Of a stretch of 64,000 nucleotides of DNA, positions 37,986 through 51,408 are shown piece by piece (position 1 is the first letter of the stretch; each line of letters opens with the position of its first letter). Location: contig OV121081.1 in the NCBI GenBank assembly GCA_921293015.1, forward strand, positions 73,549,022 through 73,613,021, written 5' to 3'. The DNA is from Phorcus lineatus (Eukaryota; Mollusca; Gastropoda; Trochida; Trochidae). A program made the translations under genes and the position numbers. The notes below the pieces were generated by a model that did no database searches, was not told where the DNA came from, and worked only from the letters and a program-made list of their open reading frames with translations.

Positions 37986-38059
37986 ACAATTATGGACTGA
38001 TGAATTTGGTCAATACCTGTTAACAACAGGTATTGACCTCATCACCAGTCTATAATTGT
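37986..38059. repeat. 74-nt near-perfect hairpin
   Basis: Two arms of about 35 nt pair around a very short loop. Inner arm GGTCAATACCTGTT pairs perfectly with AACAGGTATTGACC. The outer arm ACAATTATGGACTG pairs with its partner with one mismatch, and a 3-4 nt bulge lies between. It could be a pre-miRNA-like hairpin or a snap-back MITE. The tiny loop argues against a standard miRNA. It lies about 90 bp from the CRE cluster in a segment absent from block B. Confidence 0.75.
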
Positions 38060-40859
38060 ATAAGGTAACTTGCTGAAGTAAGCATTCTGCTTGAAAAAAC
38101 AAGACATCCAATAGTCACGTTATTTATGTTATAACTTCCAATGCATACTATCTATTGCTTACAGTAGACATAAATTGCGTTAACATAAACATTGAACTTA
38201 ATTTATCACCCCTTCTTCTTTAACATCAAGTTGATCCTGATAAGAATAAAGACAACAGTCATCGAGTAGTTTAGAAACGAAAACAGCATTCTACAAATTA
38301 TTTTTAGTGTCGTTTGATTACTGTTTTTAGAATAGTTTGATATTTTGGCATCAAAATCCAAGTTTTTTCTTAAATTTGAATTTGTTTTATCCCACCGTAT
38401 GAAATACTCAGGATACAGTAGTCGAATTGTATATAAATGCCAGTCTGTAATCATTTCGTTTCCGGAGCCGAACCCTTTAACCGCTTATCAGATATTCCGG
38501 AAACTTTGAATGAGTAGTAAGCACCTACTGTTCCCTTTTACTATTTTAGAATTCTTAAAAAGTATCTTTTGTTTCCATCGAAACGTGTTGAATAAGGACT
38601 CCATAGGGATAGCTTCGTTTCCGACACACAATTCCACAACTGTTAATCAAGTCTTCTAAAAATATGCATGCAAGTTAGCCACCTACTGAAATTGTGGATT
38701 TTGATATTGTCATAATTATTTGATAATACTGTACCTTTTTCAATATCATAACTCAAGCGGCTTGACAGGATAAGAACTTATCCATTTTTACAGTACTTGA
38801 ATTAACACACTGCAATTTCTGAGTATTGATACATGACAAGACATATTTTAAGAGTCCTATAATGTAATGCCAACTGTGTTGACGTAGATAATGGAACAGT
38901 TAGTTTACTCAGATGTGACAGAAAATAATATGTTTGTCTATGAACCTAGTATAGTATGTTTTAAGATAAAACCTTTCTGGGACATTCCGAGATCTCGTTT
39001 TTTTAGTTGATAGAATATTTATATTTCGTTGCAGAATCAAATGGTTTTTTTTATTGCAAATGTATATATACTTTAACATACTTATTTATTATTGATCACC
39101 TTTCAACGATCAGTGGTGGGGTTTGCATGTCTATGTGCCTACAAGTCAAAGTATAAATACAGATGATGTGATCATAAAAAATATGTTCAATTAGGGAGTA
39201 AATAACATTAATTTGAATTAGTAGTTTAAAAGGAATTTGCCAACATTTAAATGCATGATTTCCTCTTTTTATTCCATCCTTAATGTCATGATTGGGATAT
39301 TGTGAATCCCAATGTCACTTGCTCATAATATCAGGATAACTAATCCCGGCCTTACGTTATTGGTTAACTTTGTAAGGAAGATTTAACACATCATTGGCTT
39401 TTTTATTTAGAATTCCATTAATGACATAGTTTAAGATGTGGTTTGAATCCGTTTAGTAAGTGGAGAAAAGTACTCGAATTAATGTAATACCCCCAATTAA
39501 TTTTTCTGAATTATGTAATCCGTTTTGTAGTTTTAGAGGCATGTCAACTTCAAATTTAAATTGAATGGAAGAGGAGGCGGAGATATAAAGAAATAAATGG
39601 CAACCATCTTTTTTGGTTTGTCAAAGATAAATATCCTGTGTTACTAGTTCTGAGATTTCTCTTGCAAGGATTCGACAAGAGTTGTAAAGTGTATTAAGTT
39701 GGCGAAGTTGACAAACACAAGTATTGTTCGAATATATGTCAGTAAAACTCACTATTATATGATGTTTTCATTGCAAGACAACTTTTCATGGACGCGATCT
39801 TCAAGACATTTTAGTGCGAGTAGAGTTGTCATTGGCTGTAATTCGGCAGCTCAATAAGGAACAAACACCTATACTCTTGTAAGAGAAATAATCTATTAAC
39901 GCTATGAGTATATGCTAATAAACAGAGAAAAATCGTTTAAAAGATATACAAAACAGAGGTTTTATCAACCTTTTTTTCTTTCAATTCCTGAACTGCACCT
40001 AACCCTGCAACCTAAAACGATGAATAATTTTCCAAATCCATGTTCATCTTGGTGCATGATACTAATGCCGCTGTTATCATGTGCCAAACTTGATATCTTT
40101 CTTGCAATTGCCTAATCCACGGTTATTGAACTTATGGAAATAACTTATGTAAATTTAATTATTGATTATTAAAGTAATAATTATAAATAAGTCTATCTTT
40201 TCAAGTATCCTTAACGAACCAGTTTAAATATCGTTACACATGCAAAGCAACTCATGACTGAATAGGCAAATGTGATGACTTATTTCGTAAACATTTAATT
40301 CGGTAACTGCCTTACAATGTAACAAAGTACAAGAGTTGATATCCTAATGCCAATATTTGTTAGACCAACATTATTTGTAGTAATCCAATAGTCTGATGGC
40401 TGAGAAAGTCCGTATGAAGACGGGGAAATCAGGGCTTGTCAGCCTACTATAGCTGACTTGATAAGGGAGCTTTGGCATGTCATGTAGTGTCCTGGTTAAT
40501 ACAATCAAAGCTTATTTCTCTAATCAAATGAAAGACAAACTGTTTTATTCATTCAGCGTTTTACGCCGTCTCTATTATGATATCCTGCGATTGATTGATT
40601 AGGGAGGGCTGTACCTATAGTCGTACAAGCATAAACTGATCTCCCGAGGAATAGACAATGCTTATGATTACACAGTTGATCAACTCTTGAGGTCGCAACA
40701 TGTCTGAGTTTGTTTCTGAGATGAATACAATGTACAAGGGGAAAACAGTTACAAAATGGTGAATAAGTTTTATTTTCATATTGGTCTGTACTAAGTAGTC
40801 AATGTATTCAGTATTTAATCTATAAACATTTAATTAACTAACTCCCGAATTATAGCCCC

Positions 40860-43479
40860 TCCAACCCACATTTCACAATATATACATGAGTCAAAACATA
40901 CATGTAAGCACACATTATCAAACACATTGTGGTAATACAAAACATAGAACACATTATTTACTTATAATTCATTGATTGTATCCTTGAAGGTATCGTTTCC
41001 TGTAGATGTTGCATAAGGGTTTCATATATGGTTGTTAAAATGTTACACGACTAAAGAAATGTATATCCCTGTATAATGTTTCCAACATTTCCTGGTTTAC
41101 AACATTTAGTTACTATCTAGTATCAACCACGTTGGTTATATGCATAAGCCGCCATGTAAAGCGCACAGAAATATCCAAAAGGAAATAGTGGGATTCTAAA
41201 TAATGGATTTTTAAAAAGGGAAATGTCGAGAGGGAATATAACTCTCGTACGAAATTGGTAAAATTTGGATTTTATACTTTATCAGTTACACAAGTACAGA
41301 TTTTTTTTGGTATAAAATTAAACAGTTTAGAATGCAAACACGAAATTATTTCGTATTACAAAGGAAACTACCAATGTACTGTGTGAAGAAATAAAAAATA
41401 ATAATTTTGGAGAGCTTGGTCCAGTCCAGAACCAATAGATATTTAATATAGCTATAGCGTGTATTGTTCGTATGTGTACTGCTTATATGGAAAACATCTC
41501 CTCACATGTAGAAAATTAGATTTGGAGATTTCCCAACAGTGGAAGTGCAATAGACGGCGTCAATATTACAGATAGTAGCACGAGTTGAACCTCGTGGTGA
41601 TTACTTCAGTTGTGATATTCTTAAATCCTAGAGGCGATTTGTTCCTGAAGTCAACGATTCTCTCTGTGGCCTGGTAGGGTGCATGATGCACGTGTGTTAG
41701 GCAAATCAAAGCATTTTCAAGGGATCCCTCCCCTAGCTGACTGAAAAGCATGATATCGCAGGATAAGCATGCTAGTGCAGAGCAATTTGCGAGTTTTGCG
41801 GTGAAAGATCGAGATCGACATTTTGCTACCCTCACTCTTTTACTCTACTGTATAGAGGGTGTTGGTGTTTTACATTTGCCCACTGACAATACGAACTTCC
41901 TGTGGAGCGTGATTGATCGTAAAATACTTCAAATGGTTAATCTTGTCAACTATCTGACTTTTGGTCTATAGATGAGGTCTTTGAATTCAACGTGTTGATA
42001 CCTTATTCATAAACACATGCTCATGTATTATTCTCCCAAATGATATTTTACTTATATGGCGAGCAGCAACTAAATATCTAATGGTCTGATGCCTTTCTTA
42101 TATTATTTTATCAAGAACATGTATGGATGTTTTCCTCAGTGGTGACATCAGGTGACTTGTCATTAGTAAATATACTGTTAATAGTAAATGCAGCACACCA
42201 GCTAAACGCGGCTAAATGATGTATCAGAGTCACCAAATGTTTGTGACATATCATACTTTATTTCCTTTTGGCTGTATTCTAACGCAGATACCTGATCACT
42301 GCTCTTCATTCAGTTCTGTCTATTTTGGTGGTACCAAGGTGTACCACTGAAGTACGGTGATACCATTAACGTGTATGCATCTCGCGATTGTCATATCATA
42401 TAGACTCCAATGGAACATACTTCCTGAATGTACAATACAGTTGTGATAATCTGATAAGATTCTCTTAGCACACAATCATATTAAGTGGTTAAAAAAATAA
42501 TACAACCCAAGCAAGGATGACATTTATGCAAAGCAAATCAGATTTGTAGCATACAATGTAAATATTCTAATGTATTCTCCTAAATATTGAGTTAACAGAT
42601 ATATGGTACATTTTATTTAAGCAAGAAAGCGGCACTTGGTAAATGCAGAGAATGTGTATCATGTTCCAGACTAAACCAAAAAAGCTTCGTCTCCATGTAG
42701 CTTATGTGGTCATGTTTCAGGAGGTTTGTTTTCGCTTTGAAGTGTTGCGATATTTTTGTCTACTGTTATCTTAACTCTTATTTTGTCAATTCTCCTCAAT
42801 GCCTACACCCTACCAGAAGAATATTTTGTTAAGGAAACTGTTAATTTTATAATGATTCAAAATCGTTGGGCCGGGTGAATTAAGTTGAGAGGAAATATGG
42901 TCCAAAATTTAGATTGGAAACCTTTTCTCGTATCATCATTTGTCATTTTGGGGTAGAACTATTCAATAGTCTGCCATTAACATTTGAGATAAAGTAGGTA
43001 GATATTGAAAAATGAAAGTAGTTGTGATGCATGTATTGAATATAGGCGGAATCATCTGTAAAAGATATCAAATCCAGTGGTTTGATTTGCAAAACTGAAA
43101 AACGACTCATGTAGAGCTAATTGCTTTTGCAAAGTTTTCTGTTACATCGATCTAGTACTTCTAACTATAGTTTAAGTAGCTTGCCCTTATGGATTTCACC
43201 TGAAATGAGAATACTGATTGCTTACGCCATATTATTACTTCAAAGAACATGTTGTTCTAGACCCATATTAACCTTAGTTTATAACGACAAAATATGCGAA
43301 TGTTGCAACCATTTAGAACACCTATCGAATATTCACTCTTTTCAACTGACGTAAAATAGATCAAACTTATTTTACTTACAACCAAACACGTGTTATTCAT
43401 ATATATCGTGTCATCGTGTATTTATTCTATTGTTTGAAAATTGCACAATTTCTTTTCTCCTTTGATAAGTTTTAAGATG
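40860..43479. other. Unassigned part of block A
   Basis: Alignment to block B becomes too weak to follow by eye. No gene recognised. Opposite-strand frames at 41566-41971 overlap each other and carry no known motif. Confidence 0.4.
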
Positions 43480-43651
43480 TTAAAACTGTTTTGGTTATTT
43501 ACATACATAATAACGTTTCTCAGAAAAGTACCTTAGAAATACTTATTTCTAATTCATTAAATACTGCTTTTGACGTTCAATACGTTTTAAATATGCCATA
43601 TCATGCCATCAATAAATTCTTGATTTTAAAAATCCCTCTTGAGTTATTTAA

Positions 43652-44506
43652 ATCCTTGTTTTTCCTAACAAAACCAAAACTGAAGAGATACCCATATTAC
43701 TGTCCGGAGATTTTAATGCTCGAGTTGGTTCTAATGATGATTATTTGATTGAGAATGAAAATGACATAGATTACCTCCCTTTATCTGATTTCTATTTGCC
43801 TGACTATTTTGACGAGCCAAGAGCGACTGAAGACAGTATAACCAATAAGTTTGGTCTTGCACTCCTGGAATTATGTAAAGTGTGGGGCATACACATTGTG
43901 AATGGCAGAAAGCAAGGGGATAAGACGGGGTCGGTTACTTGTATTACCCATAACGGTTCAAGCCTTGTTGACTATATACTAGCCTCAACAAATTGTTTTA
44001 ATGCTATTGTAGACATGACTGTGCATTCCAGAACGGATTCCGATCATTTGCCACTTTCTTGCACTTTTAACCTCTCTTCTGATCAAGTGGTGTTTAACAA
44101 TAGTATTGTTAATGAGGGAAACATAGAATGTTATCAACTTTGTAAGTTCAAGCCAACCAAAAGCATTGACCTTCAATTTGAACTCAATATAACGTCTGAT
44201 ATAGCCTCCGATATAACTGATGACTTCAAACATTTGGTACACTTAAATGTCAATGCTGCAACTGAGAAACTGGTGGAACTTATGCAGCATGCGGGTAGTC
44301 ATTTACGTGTAAATAACACCTCTAAAATACTTAAGCAAAAACCCATCCAACCTAAATGGTTTAATGCAGACTTTGAGCAAGCTAAGCACAAACAATCTTT
44401 GCACTTAAATATGTTCCGAAAGTGTCGTTCTAATGAGAATCTCAATAGTTACACTGATGCTAAACGTAACTTTAAAAAACTGTGCAAGGATAGGTCACGG
44501 CAATAA
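43652..44506 (+). pseudogene. LINE apurinic-type endonuclease domain
   Basis: The open frame reads EEIPILLSGDFNARVG (GDFNARVG at 43706-43729; the D and N belong to the catalytic/metal site of exonuclease-endonuclease-phosphatase proteins). It continues with GIHIVNGRKQGDKTGSVTC and GSSLVDYILAS, and ends the domain with SRTDSDHLPLSC, where SDH (44039-44047) is the conserved C-terminal active-site block. The first part of the fold, including the usual N-terminal Asn and Glu blocks, is missing or garbled. After the domain the frame runs on through a Lys/Asn-rich linker (QPKWFNADFEQAKHKQS) to a stop at 44504-44506. Confidence 0.88.
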
Positions 44507-44576
44507 AATGAAATAATTACTGATGAAATATGTTCAGCAGCTACCAATGGTGACTGTAAGAAGTTTTGGTTAAAAC

Positions 44577-45470
44577 GGGAAAATCTCCGGGTACTGACGG
44601 AATACCACCTGAGTTTTTTAAAAATGGAAATTTTATAATTCCATATTTAGAATTACTATTTAATGCGTATTTCCCGACTGCTGGAACGTAGGGATGATTA
44701 TACCATTGTTTAAAAAAGGTGATAAGCACGATCCTAACAATTATCGTGGCATTTCTTTGTTGAATATGATGGGTAAAATATTCACATCGATCCTTGACTC
44801 AAGAATTCTTGTCTGGATGGAACTACATGAGATTTTACATGAATGTCAAGCGGGATTTCGAGCTGACTATTCAACAGTCGATAATATTTTTGTACTTCAA
44901 TCTCTGTGCCAAAAGTATCAAAGAAAGCCCAAACATCGGTTTTATGCAAAATGCTTTTGATTATGTGAATAGAAATAAACTCTTATATGTTCTTCTTACA
45001 AAAGGTGTCCATGGTAAAATGTTTAATTTGTTGAAAGATATGTATGATAAGGTATCTGCATGTGTGAAAGTCGGAAATAAGAGGTCAGAAATATTCGACA
45101 CGTCTTCTGGAGTAAAGCAAGGTTGTATGTTAAGTCCAGCTCTATTTATATTCTTTATCAACGAGCTTGTGGATGAGATGAAGAAATGTGGATTAAGAGG
45201 AATATTTGTCAAAGATGGTTTAAATGATATTTTATTACTGCTTTTTGCAGATGATGTTACTTTGCTCGATGACACTGTAATTGGCTTGCAGAAAAAAACT
45301 AGATACACTGTATCGGTTCTGCTCGAAATGGGGTTTTGAAGTCAATCTTGAAAAATCTTGTTGTTTTCAGAAATGGTGGTTATTTAAAGAAATCAGAAAA
45401 ATGGTTCTATAATGGTACACAAATGAAAGTTGAATCGCATTATAAGTATTTAGGTGTTGTTTTTACTACG
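44577..45470 (+). pseudogene. LINE reverse transcriptase domain
   Basis: Successive frames give GKSPGTDGIPPEFFKNG (RT block 1), MIIPLFKKGDKHDPNNYRGI (block 2), ECQAGFRADYSTVDNIF (block 2a/3), FDYVNRNKLLYVLL (block A region), GVKQGCMLSPALF (block B, QGC) and LLLLFADDVTLLDD, where FADD (45244-45255) is the catalytic pair. The thumb-like part KYLGVVFTTKLIW follows. The first catalytic Asp region is shortened (CFDYVN instead of FVDFxKAFDxV). At least two frameshifts lie inside. The preceding linker is abnormally short: FWLK is followed almost at once by GKSPG, where relatives have about a hundred residues, so an internal deletion is likely. Confidence 0.88.
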
Positions 45471-46425
45471 AAATTGATATGGACAAAAACATGTGAAACA
45501 CTGAGTTTACAAGCAAAAAAAAGCTTCGTACCCCATTTTTAAAATGTTTACGGATTTTCCAAATATATCTTTGGAAGTTGCATCAGCGATATTTGATAGT
45601 AAAGTAGCTCCGATATTATTGTACGGTAGCGAAATCTGGGGCCACTCATACCGTGCCCACATTGAGAAAATCCAAACTCCAATTTCAAACGGTTTTTGTG
45701 TGTTAATAAAACGATTTCTTCCAAAGCTATACTTGGAGAAATTGGTAGAACTCCCTTATGTGTTAAATATTTCATTAGATGTATAAAATATTGGTGCAGA
45801 ATTATACATATGGACGATCACCGTCACCCCAAAGCATGCTATGATATGTTAAAGCAACAATATGACCATGGCAGTTGCAGTTGGGTCTCGCACGTACGTT
45901 TGCTTTTGTTTCGTACTGGCTTTTCATGTTTGGATAACACAAGAATGTGGAAATATCGATGCGTTTGTTTTTGAATTTCGACAAAGATGTAAAGATATTG
46001 AAATTCAAAATTGGCATTCCAGGGTAGCATCGTCATCTTTTCTTAAATACTATGGATCAATCAAGTCTGCCCTGGAACCAGAGAAATACATCTTAAAACT
46101 TAATCCCAATAAAGATTTCATACCTATTTTATGCAAATTTCGATGTCAAAGCCATAAGTTGAACATTCAACAACAAAGATATAAATATAATGTTGATATA
46201 CATAGCGATACACTTATTTGTGACAAATGTGATTTTAATGTTCAACAAGATGAATTTCATTTTCTACTTGTGTGTCCCTTTTATTCTTTGCAAAGAAAAT
46301 TGTATATACCCAGCTATTATCATACTTTTCCATCACAATTAAAATTCAAACAACTTTTAGCAACATCAAATGTAAATGTAATTAAATCGGTTGCGATATT
46401 TCTTAAACGTAACCTGCCTGTGTAA
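45471..46425 (+). pseudogene. LINE C-terminal region with zinc-finger-like motif
   Basis: Pieces in changing frames read SAIFDSKVAPILLYGSEIWG, KYWCRIIHM, NKDFIPILCKFRCQSHKLNI and, near the end, CDKCDFNVQQDEFHFLLVCP (46219 on), a C-x2-C-x9-H-x4-C arrangement seen at the C-terminus of Jockey/I-type LINE proteins. The last frame closes after FLKRNLPV at 46425, followed by about 100 bp of 3' untranslated sequence and the (TTC)n tail. Confidence 0.8.
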
Positions 46426-46528
46426 AAAATCAACTTTTATAATCATTTGTTAACCCGTCCATCCGCAAACTATATGTATTATTTCAAATGATTGTACTCT
46501 TGGCCATGAGGCCTCAAATACTGAATAA

Positions 46529-46559
<31 letters not shown>

Positions 46560-46560
46560 C

Positions 46561-49110
46561 CAAAACTGAAGTGACAACAACTGGAGTGCTCTCAATATAT
46601 TTGGTGTTTTCTACTACCAAAGTGTAAACATTTTGTATTGACCAGAATGGTAGAAGCATGACAAACGTGTGTCAGAAGTGAAGCTTCAAATTTAGAGTGT
46701 TAGCTTACGTTCAAACGCGAATTTACCAGCTCTGTGGATTTGGCTTCATTTGAGACGCTGTTCCTGTAAGCTTGTTCCTAAATGATTCTATAACAGTAAT
46801 GCTAAGTTTGATTAAAACTTAGATTATTGATTACAATACAGGTATTTAACACTGTAAATATTTCTTCAGCATTACTAGTGTAGAAAAAAAAAATTAAGCT
46901 CCAATTAAAAAAAACATTTTTTTCTTACTCAACCTTTTTACTAAATGGACGTGTCTTGTAACGTATACCGTAGAGATTACAACATTTATATTACCGATTT
47001 ATTTTTTGGATATATTTATAGTGCTATTCTGCACTAGTCTCTTGTGACACTTTTATGAACAAGGATTTGAATAATAGCATCCGAATTATTTTTGTGATTT
47101 GGCACACTTTAGTGAACCCGTCTTTACTACCACAGGGTATTTTCTGTTAAAGTATGTTTTAGGTTATCTGTTTCAAAGCCAAAATTCTGAAATCCTTCTA
47201 CACGTTTTGGCAAACATTTAAATGAAACAAAAACATCTAAGCTTAAAAAATAGTGACAACTACATTAACGTTTGACGTAAAATTGGAATTATTTTCAAAA
47301 TTTATTTACAGCTGCCGATTCATTTGATGTAATACACTTATTTCAATCATTGTATATTTTCCCAATGATGTTAAATTAAATGAATTTATTGATCATTATG
47401 AATGTGTTATTTATTGACTTACGAATTACAGTTACAGAAACACTCCATGATTTGACGTCATCACATATCGAAAACTTTATCATTGTATATTGAGAAGTAG
47501 TAACTGTTGCAATTCAAAGCTAAATGATTCAGTATAGCAACATTATTGATGTCTAGAGTCCTGACAATGATGTGTGCCAATTAGTCAAACGCTCAGTCAA
47601 AATGTTCAGAGTTGATTTGTGCTTTCAAAAAGCAGGAAATATTCGACATTTTTCAGTGTGTCACCATTGAAATCAGTCATTCATTTACTTTTTGTTATTT
47701 TTCGAAATACATTCTCTAGGAAGAAGCAGTTAAGTGTTACTTGAGTTTGGACCTGAATGTTTCAAATTCCAGCTCATAAATAACAATGGCGTCAATCTTC
47801 ATTCGACAGCATTTTAATTGGTTGCCTTCCACCTGTATATTAACTATCAGTTAATGAGCATTACATATTTAATATGGAGACTGACAGGGTTATGAATGTG
47901 GGAAAGCCAGTACACAATACACTTATTAGCTAACAAGAGCTAACTGGTCGACTAACAATACAGTCAGTGTGACATTTGGATTGCATCATTAGAAAGGTGG
48001 CTGGGCATTCTAAGCAAGTTAATCCTGGTGGGAATTCATTATCTCACTAAAGTGTGATATGTTTGAAAGGTCAAATATAACAAATTAATAAAGGCCAGGA
48101 CAATATATTCCTGAGAGTGCGAAAAATAGATATCCATATATTGTTGAATCTAGAGTTTATATGTGAGAATTTTTGCTTTGGAATATGTATTGACGAGTCC
48201 AGGGTAATGTACTTATCCACGTCCCTAATTGTAATGTGACATGTCACTGCTTCAGAGGTATCTACATTTATGCATTGCTGTCTTGTTTGTTGCAAAGTCA
48301 TTGAAAGTGAAAGTCAATTAAAATTTTAATTGTTTTGTATGTTCTGCTCTGTAAAATCATCAGTGATAATATATTTTAGTCTTATTTATGCAGTAATAGA
48401 AAAGTGAATGTAAGATATGATTTCGCATTTATAAAGATCCTTCTTGAATGCTTCATATTGAAAGGCGTTAACGTTATTGTTTTGTGTACATAGTAAACTG
48501 GAGAGACATTGTGAAATAAATATATATTTAATGTTATTGTGGTACAGTTGAGCAAATATTACTGCTGAGAAAGAAAAATCAAACAACATAACGTTTGATG
48601 GTAAAAGCTTCAGGTTGATTGTTCTGGCTATCGTTTAGCTAAAGCTGAATAATGAATAACTACCAATTAAAGAGACTTAAAATACTAAGAAACCATAACA
48701 GAAAAAGTAAGCATAGTGTTAATTTATGCTATTTTGTTATATTCTACTTTAATGAAATGTGTGGTTGGTATGTCCTTAAAGGGAAAGTAGAGCGTTTTAT
48801 TTGAATACATAGAGAGGTCTAAAAAAAGAAATAAATATTTCCAATAGCAAGACACTATACAGTTCTAAAACAAGCGTACAGTGTTCTTACCGGTTTGATT
48901 AATGAGATGTTTGATAAGATTATATATTTGGCATACATTAATGAGTATTGGGTACACTTTAAAGAAACAAAATTTTCTAAAAGCGTGCTACTACCCCTTT
49001 ACGAGGACGTCTGATGTTGTATGCTTTAATTGTTAATTCAATCCCTTAAATCTTTTTTATAATACATACAGAGATTTTGATGTGTCCTAATAATTCAGTA
49101 TTATTCTCGA
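46561..49110. other. End of block A and spacer between the duplicates
   Basis: 46.92-47.18 kb aligns with 58.36-58.58 kb. The rest up to 49.11 kb shows nothing recognisable. One TGACGTCA lies at about 47454. No gene found. Confidence 0.45.
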
Positions 49111-51017
49111 TTTAATGTAAATATATTTGCATTACAAGAAGACAACTTTAAATAGATGGCCAGCGAGACAAAAAACAAATGAACAGGCTGGGTATCGCTT
49201 GAAACCTGACTTACAGTCAGCTTGTGCTTGTACTCCAGATATTGGCTCTATACTTGTGTTGATAGCAACAGGTCAAGCGGAAACGGACGTCAGATCAGCC
49301 GGGATCTGAGAAAAGCCGCCTGTCATCTACGACATCATGATAACAAGAAATATTTGAATGTCATCCATAATGGTTGATAAGGTCAAAGGGAAAGGCTGTT
49401 TCGGACACACCGAAATCTGCACGCCTGTAAATGTATGCTCAAACGTACAAAAATCCCATGTATGGACGGTGTCTGTATCATACCACTAAAAGCATTTAAA
49501 ATTAATTGTAACTATTAAGTCACTAGAAATTGTCAAATGTTTCTGCTAGATTCCAACTTGGTTTTTTATTTGGGTGTTTTAACACCTTTTCAATTAAGCT
49601 GTTATCCTCACTACGAAACAGCATTGTAAGTGTTCACAAAGCCCTTATATATCTCTCTATTTTGAAGCCTGAAATGTTAACTTTATGGTAAGTGCGAAAT
49701 TACAAACTCGCTTGAAAAATAATTCCAATTATCAATAACAATTTTAAAATAATTTGACGAAAGGTCATTTTGAACCCGATACTTTGATAATGGTGTAATG
49801 ATATCATTTGACCAGTGTGCCAATATATATCGACTTGTTCATATGTTTATTACTGTGTGTTACTTCCCCGTTTAGAAGAATATGGGATATCGGGTATTGA
49901 AATTTGAAGTTGTCGAACCTGAACGTTTTGTTTGACGTAAATTCATTACTTCTAATGAGTGGTCTCACTTTCGTTGACATTCTTTCTAAACAGAAAATAT
50001 CAGGTCCAGCTCGTTGGGATGGTTGATTGATTGATCATGTAGCAAGTGTATCAATGCGGTCTGGAAATACACAGGTGAACAAAATGCAGACTACGTTCGG
50101 CGCTTTCTAAGGAATATGTTTTTGTAATGTAAGGGGAGGTAACCACGACCTGAGTGTAAATAAAAAGCTTGAACAATTAACTGTTACATCCCAATCCGGC
50201 TTGTAGAGAGAACTCTTTGAACTTCTGCGCTCAAGTTACACATTTTTTATTCATGCTAAAATTCGCCTTAACATTAAGAATCATGACAGAAAACAGTGAC
50301 AAGGAATACTTAACATATTGATTTGTGCATTTGCATCAGTATCAATTTTAAGGGCATTTAGATGAAAATATCTCTCACCATTTTAAAGATTGCCATTTGT
50401 CTTTAATCTATCACAAAGTGGAGTGTGCAGGTTTTGAATAATGCACTCTTTCTGATGATGTTAAAGCAATTACACGAAACAGTTTCGAAAAAAATCCTTT
50501 CAAACTGTGATTTTAATTAGTATTTCATAAATAGTTCAGATTTCTATGTGTGATGTTTTACAAGTAAGACAAACTCGGTTCAGACAGTACACTTTCCAGC
50601 TTGTGTATGAATCACAGGTGAAAGGTTGTTAATGTGGAACTTTTTACTGTCAACATGAAGGTATTTTTAGTATAAATTATCTCTAGAGGGCCAAAAAACA
50701 GACGATGATGACTTTATAACCAACCGCCTACCAGGAAAGCATAGGCAACAAACTGTTGTATTCATTTTTTCATTACCAGTATAGTGTGTAATATAATATG
50801 TGAATCCGTTTCGAAATGGCACTTTGAAAGATATGTAACTGCATTTATGCAGAGACAGGTTTCTTATTCTAGAAACAATATCAACGAATCAAATCAATCA
50901 GATTCTTTCTCACTGAAAAGAAATCATGTCTACCACCCTGTATTATGACTATGAAACACTAACTGGACAACATATGGGCCAATCATTTAAATGAGGTTTG
51001 CTCCAGGTGATGTAAAC

Positions 51018-51230
51018 GACTGAAATTGAACACTAAAATAGTCAGTTAAAAAGGACAGAGCACCACGCTACATGAACGTGTATTGACTACCGTTCGCCTT
51101 TGGGAGGATGAGAGTCTTCTGACTCATTCCGCTGTTGCAGGGTAACGATCCATCACCTCACGTCAGCAGAAGATTCCTAGTGCGGGCTATTACGTTACTC
51201 TGATTATTGCATGAGCATGTACCTATTGGA
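51018..51230. other. Highly conserved non-coding element, copy B
   Basis: Matches 35886-36098 at 212 of 213 positions with no gap; the single difference is at 51063. Identity drops at once on both sides. The same internal stems and the same stops are present in both copies. Confidence 0.75.
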
Positions 51231-51408
51231 CTTCATAACAATTACTCAAGAGCTGCCACTAAGGTATGAGATTGGCACTGATCACAACTGAGATGCCGTT
51301 ATGCTTGGCCAAGTAGGAAAAGAGTCTGTGACTTGGAAGGCATCAGCATGCTAATTTGTCTACAGATAGCGTTTAACGATGTTATTTTTGTTTTCCTAAT
51401 ACTTGTAT

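Larger units (their letters stand above)
43480..46560 (+). mobile_element. APE-type LINE (non-LTR retrotransposon), degenerate
   Basis: Order on the plus strand: endonuclease, reverse transcriptase, C-terminal CCHC-type finger, AATAAA (46524-46529) and a (TTC)10 tail (46531-46560). The 5' end is truncated within or before the endonuclease, and a damaged stretch from about 43480 (VIYIHNNVSQKS) probably belongs to it. The coding sequence is broken into at least five frames and has lost a linker before the reverse transcriptase. Protein type and microsatellite tail place it near I/Jockey-like clades common in molluscs and cnidarians; the exact clade is unresolved. Block B has no counterpart, and the A-to-B offset shrinks by about the element's length across it. 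Confidence 0.9.
33850..47190 (+). repeat. Block A of a large direct duplication
   Basis: Aligns in the same orientation with 49130-58590. Anchor pairs seen by eye (A/B): 33890/49150, 34830/49930, 35430/50520, 35886/51018, 36907/51413, 37230/51700, 37540/51945, 38130/52100, 38950/52890, 40020/54556, 40475/54972, 40646/55139, 46942/58376 and 47109/58517. The offset falls from about 15.3 kb to 14.5 kb and then to 11.4 kb. The last step matches the 3.1 kb LINE present only in A. Identity is roughly 75-80% over most anchors and weak between 41 and 46.9 kb. The copies are old and no gene is recognised in either. Confidence 0.85.

Noticed and set aside
39440-39450. GGTTTGAATCC, similar to a Pol III B box
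   Set aside because: No matching A box at the right distance upstream and no cloverleaf, so not a tRNA or a tRNA-derived SINE.
41566-41971. Opposed 89- and 73-codon frames
   Set aside because: They overlap on opposite strands and resemble no family; neither could be followed into block B.
43985-46659. Minus-strand frames across the LINE and its tail, including a poly-Glu frame
   Set aside because: Antisense shadows of the LINE coding region and of the (TTC)n tail.
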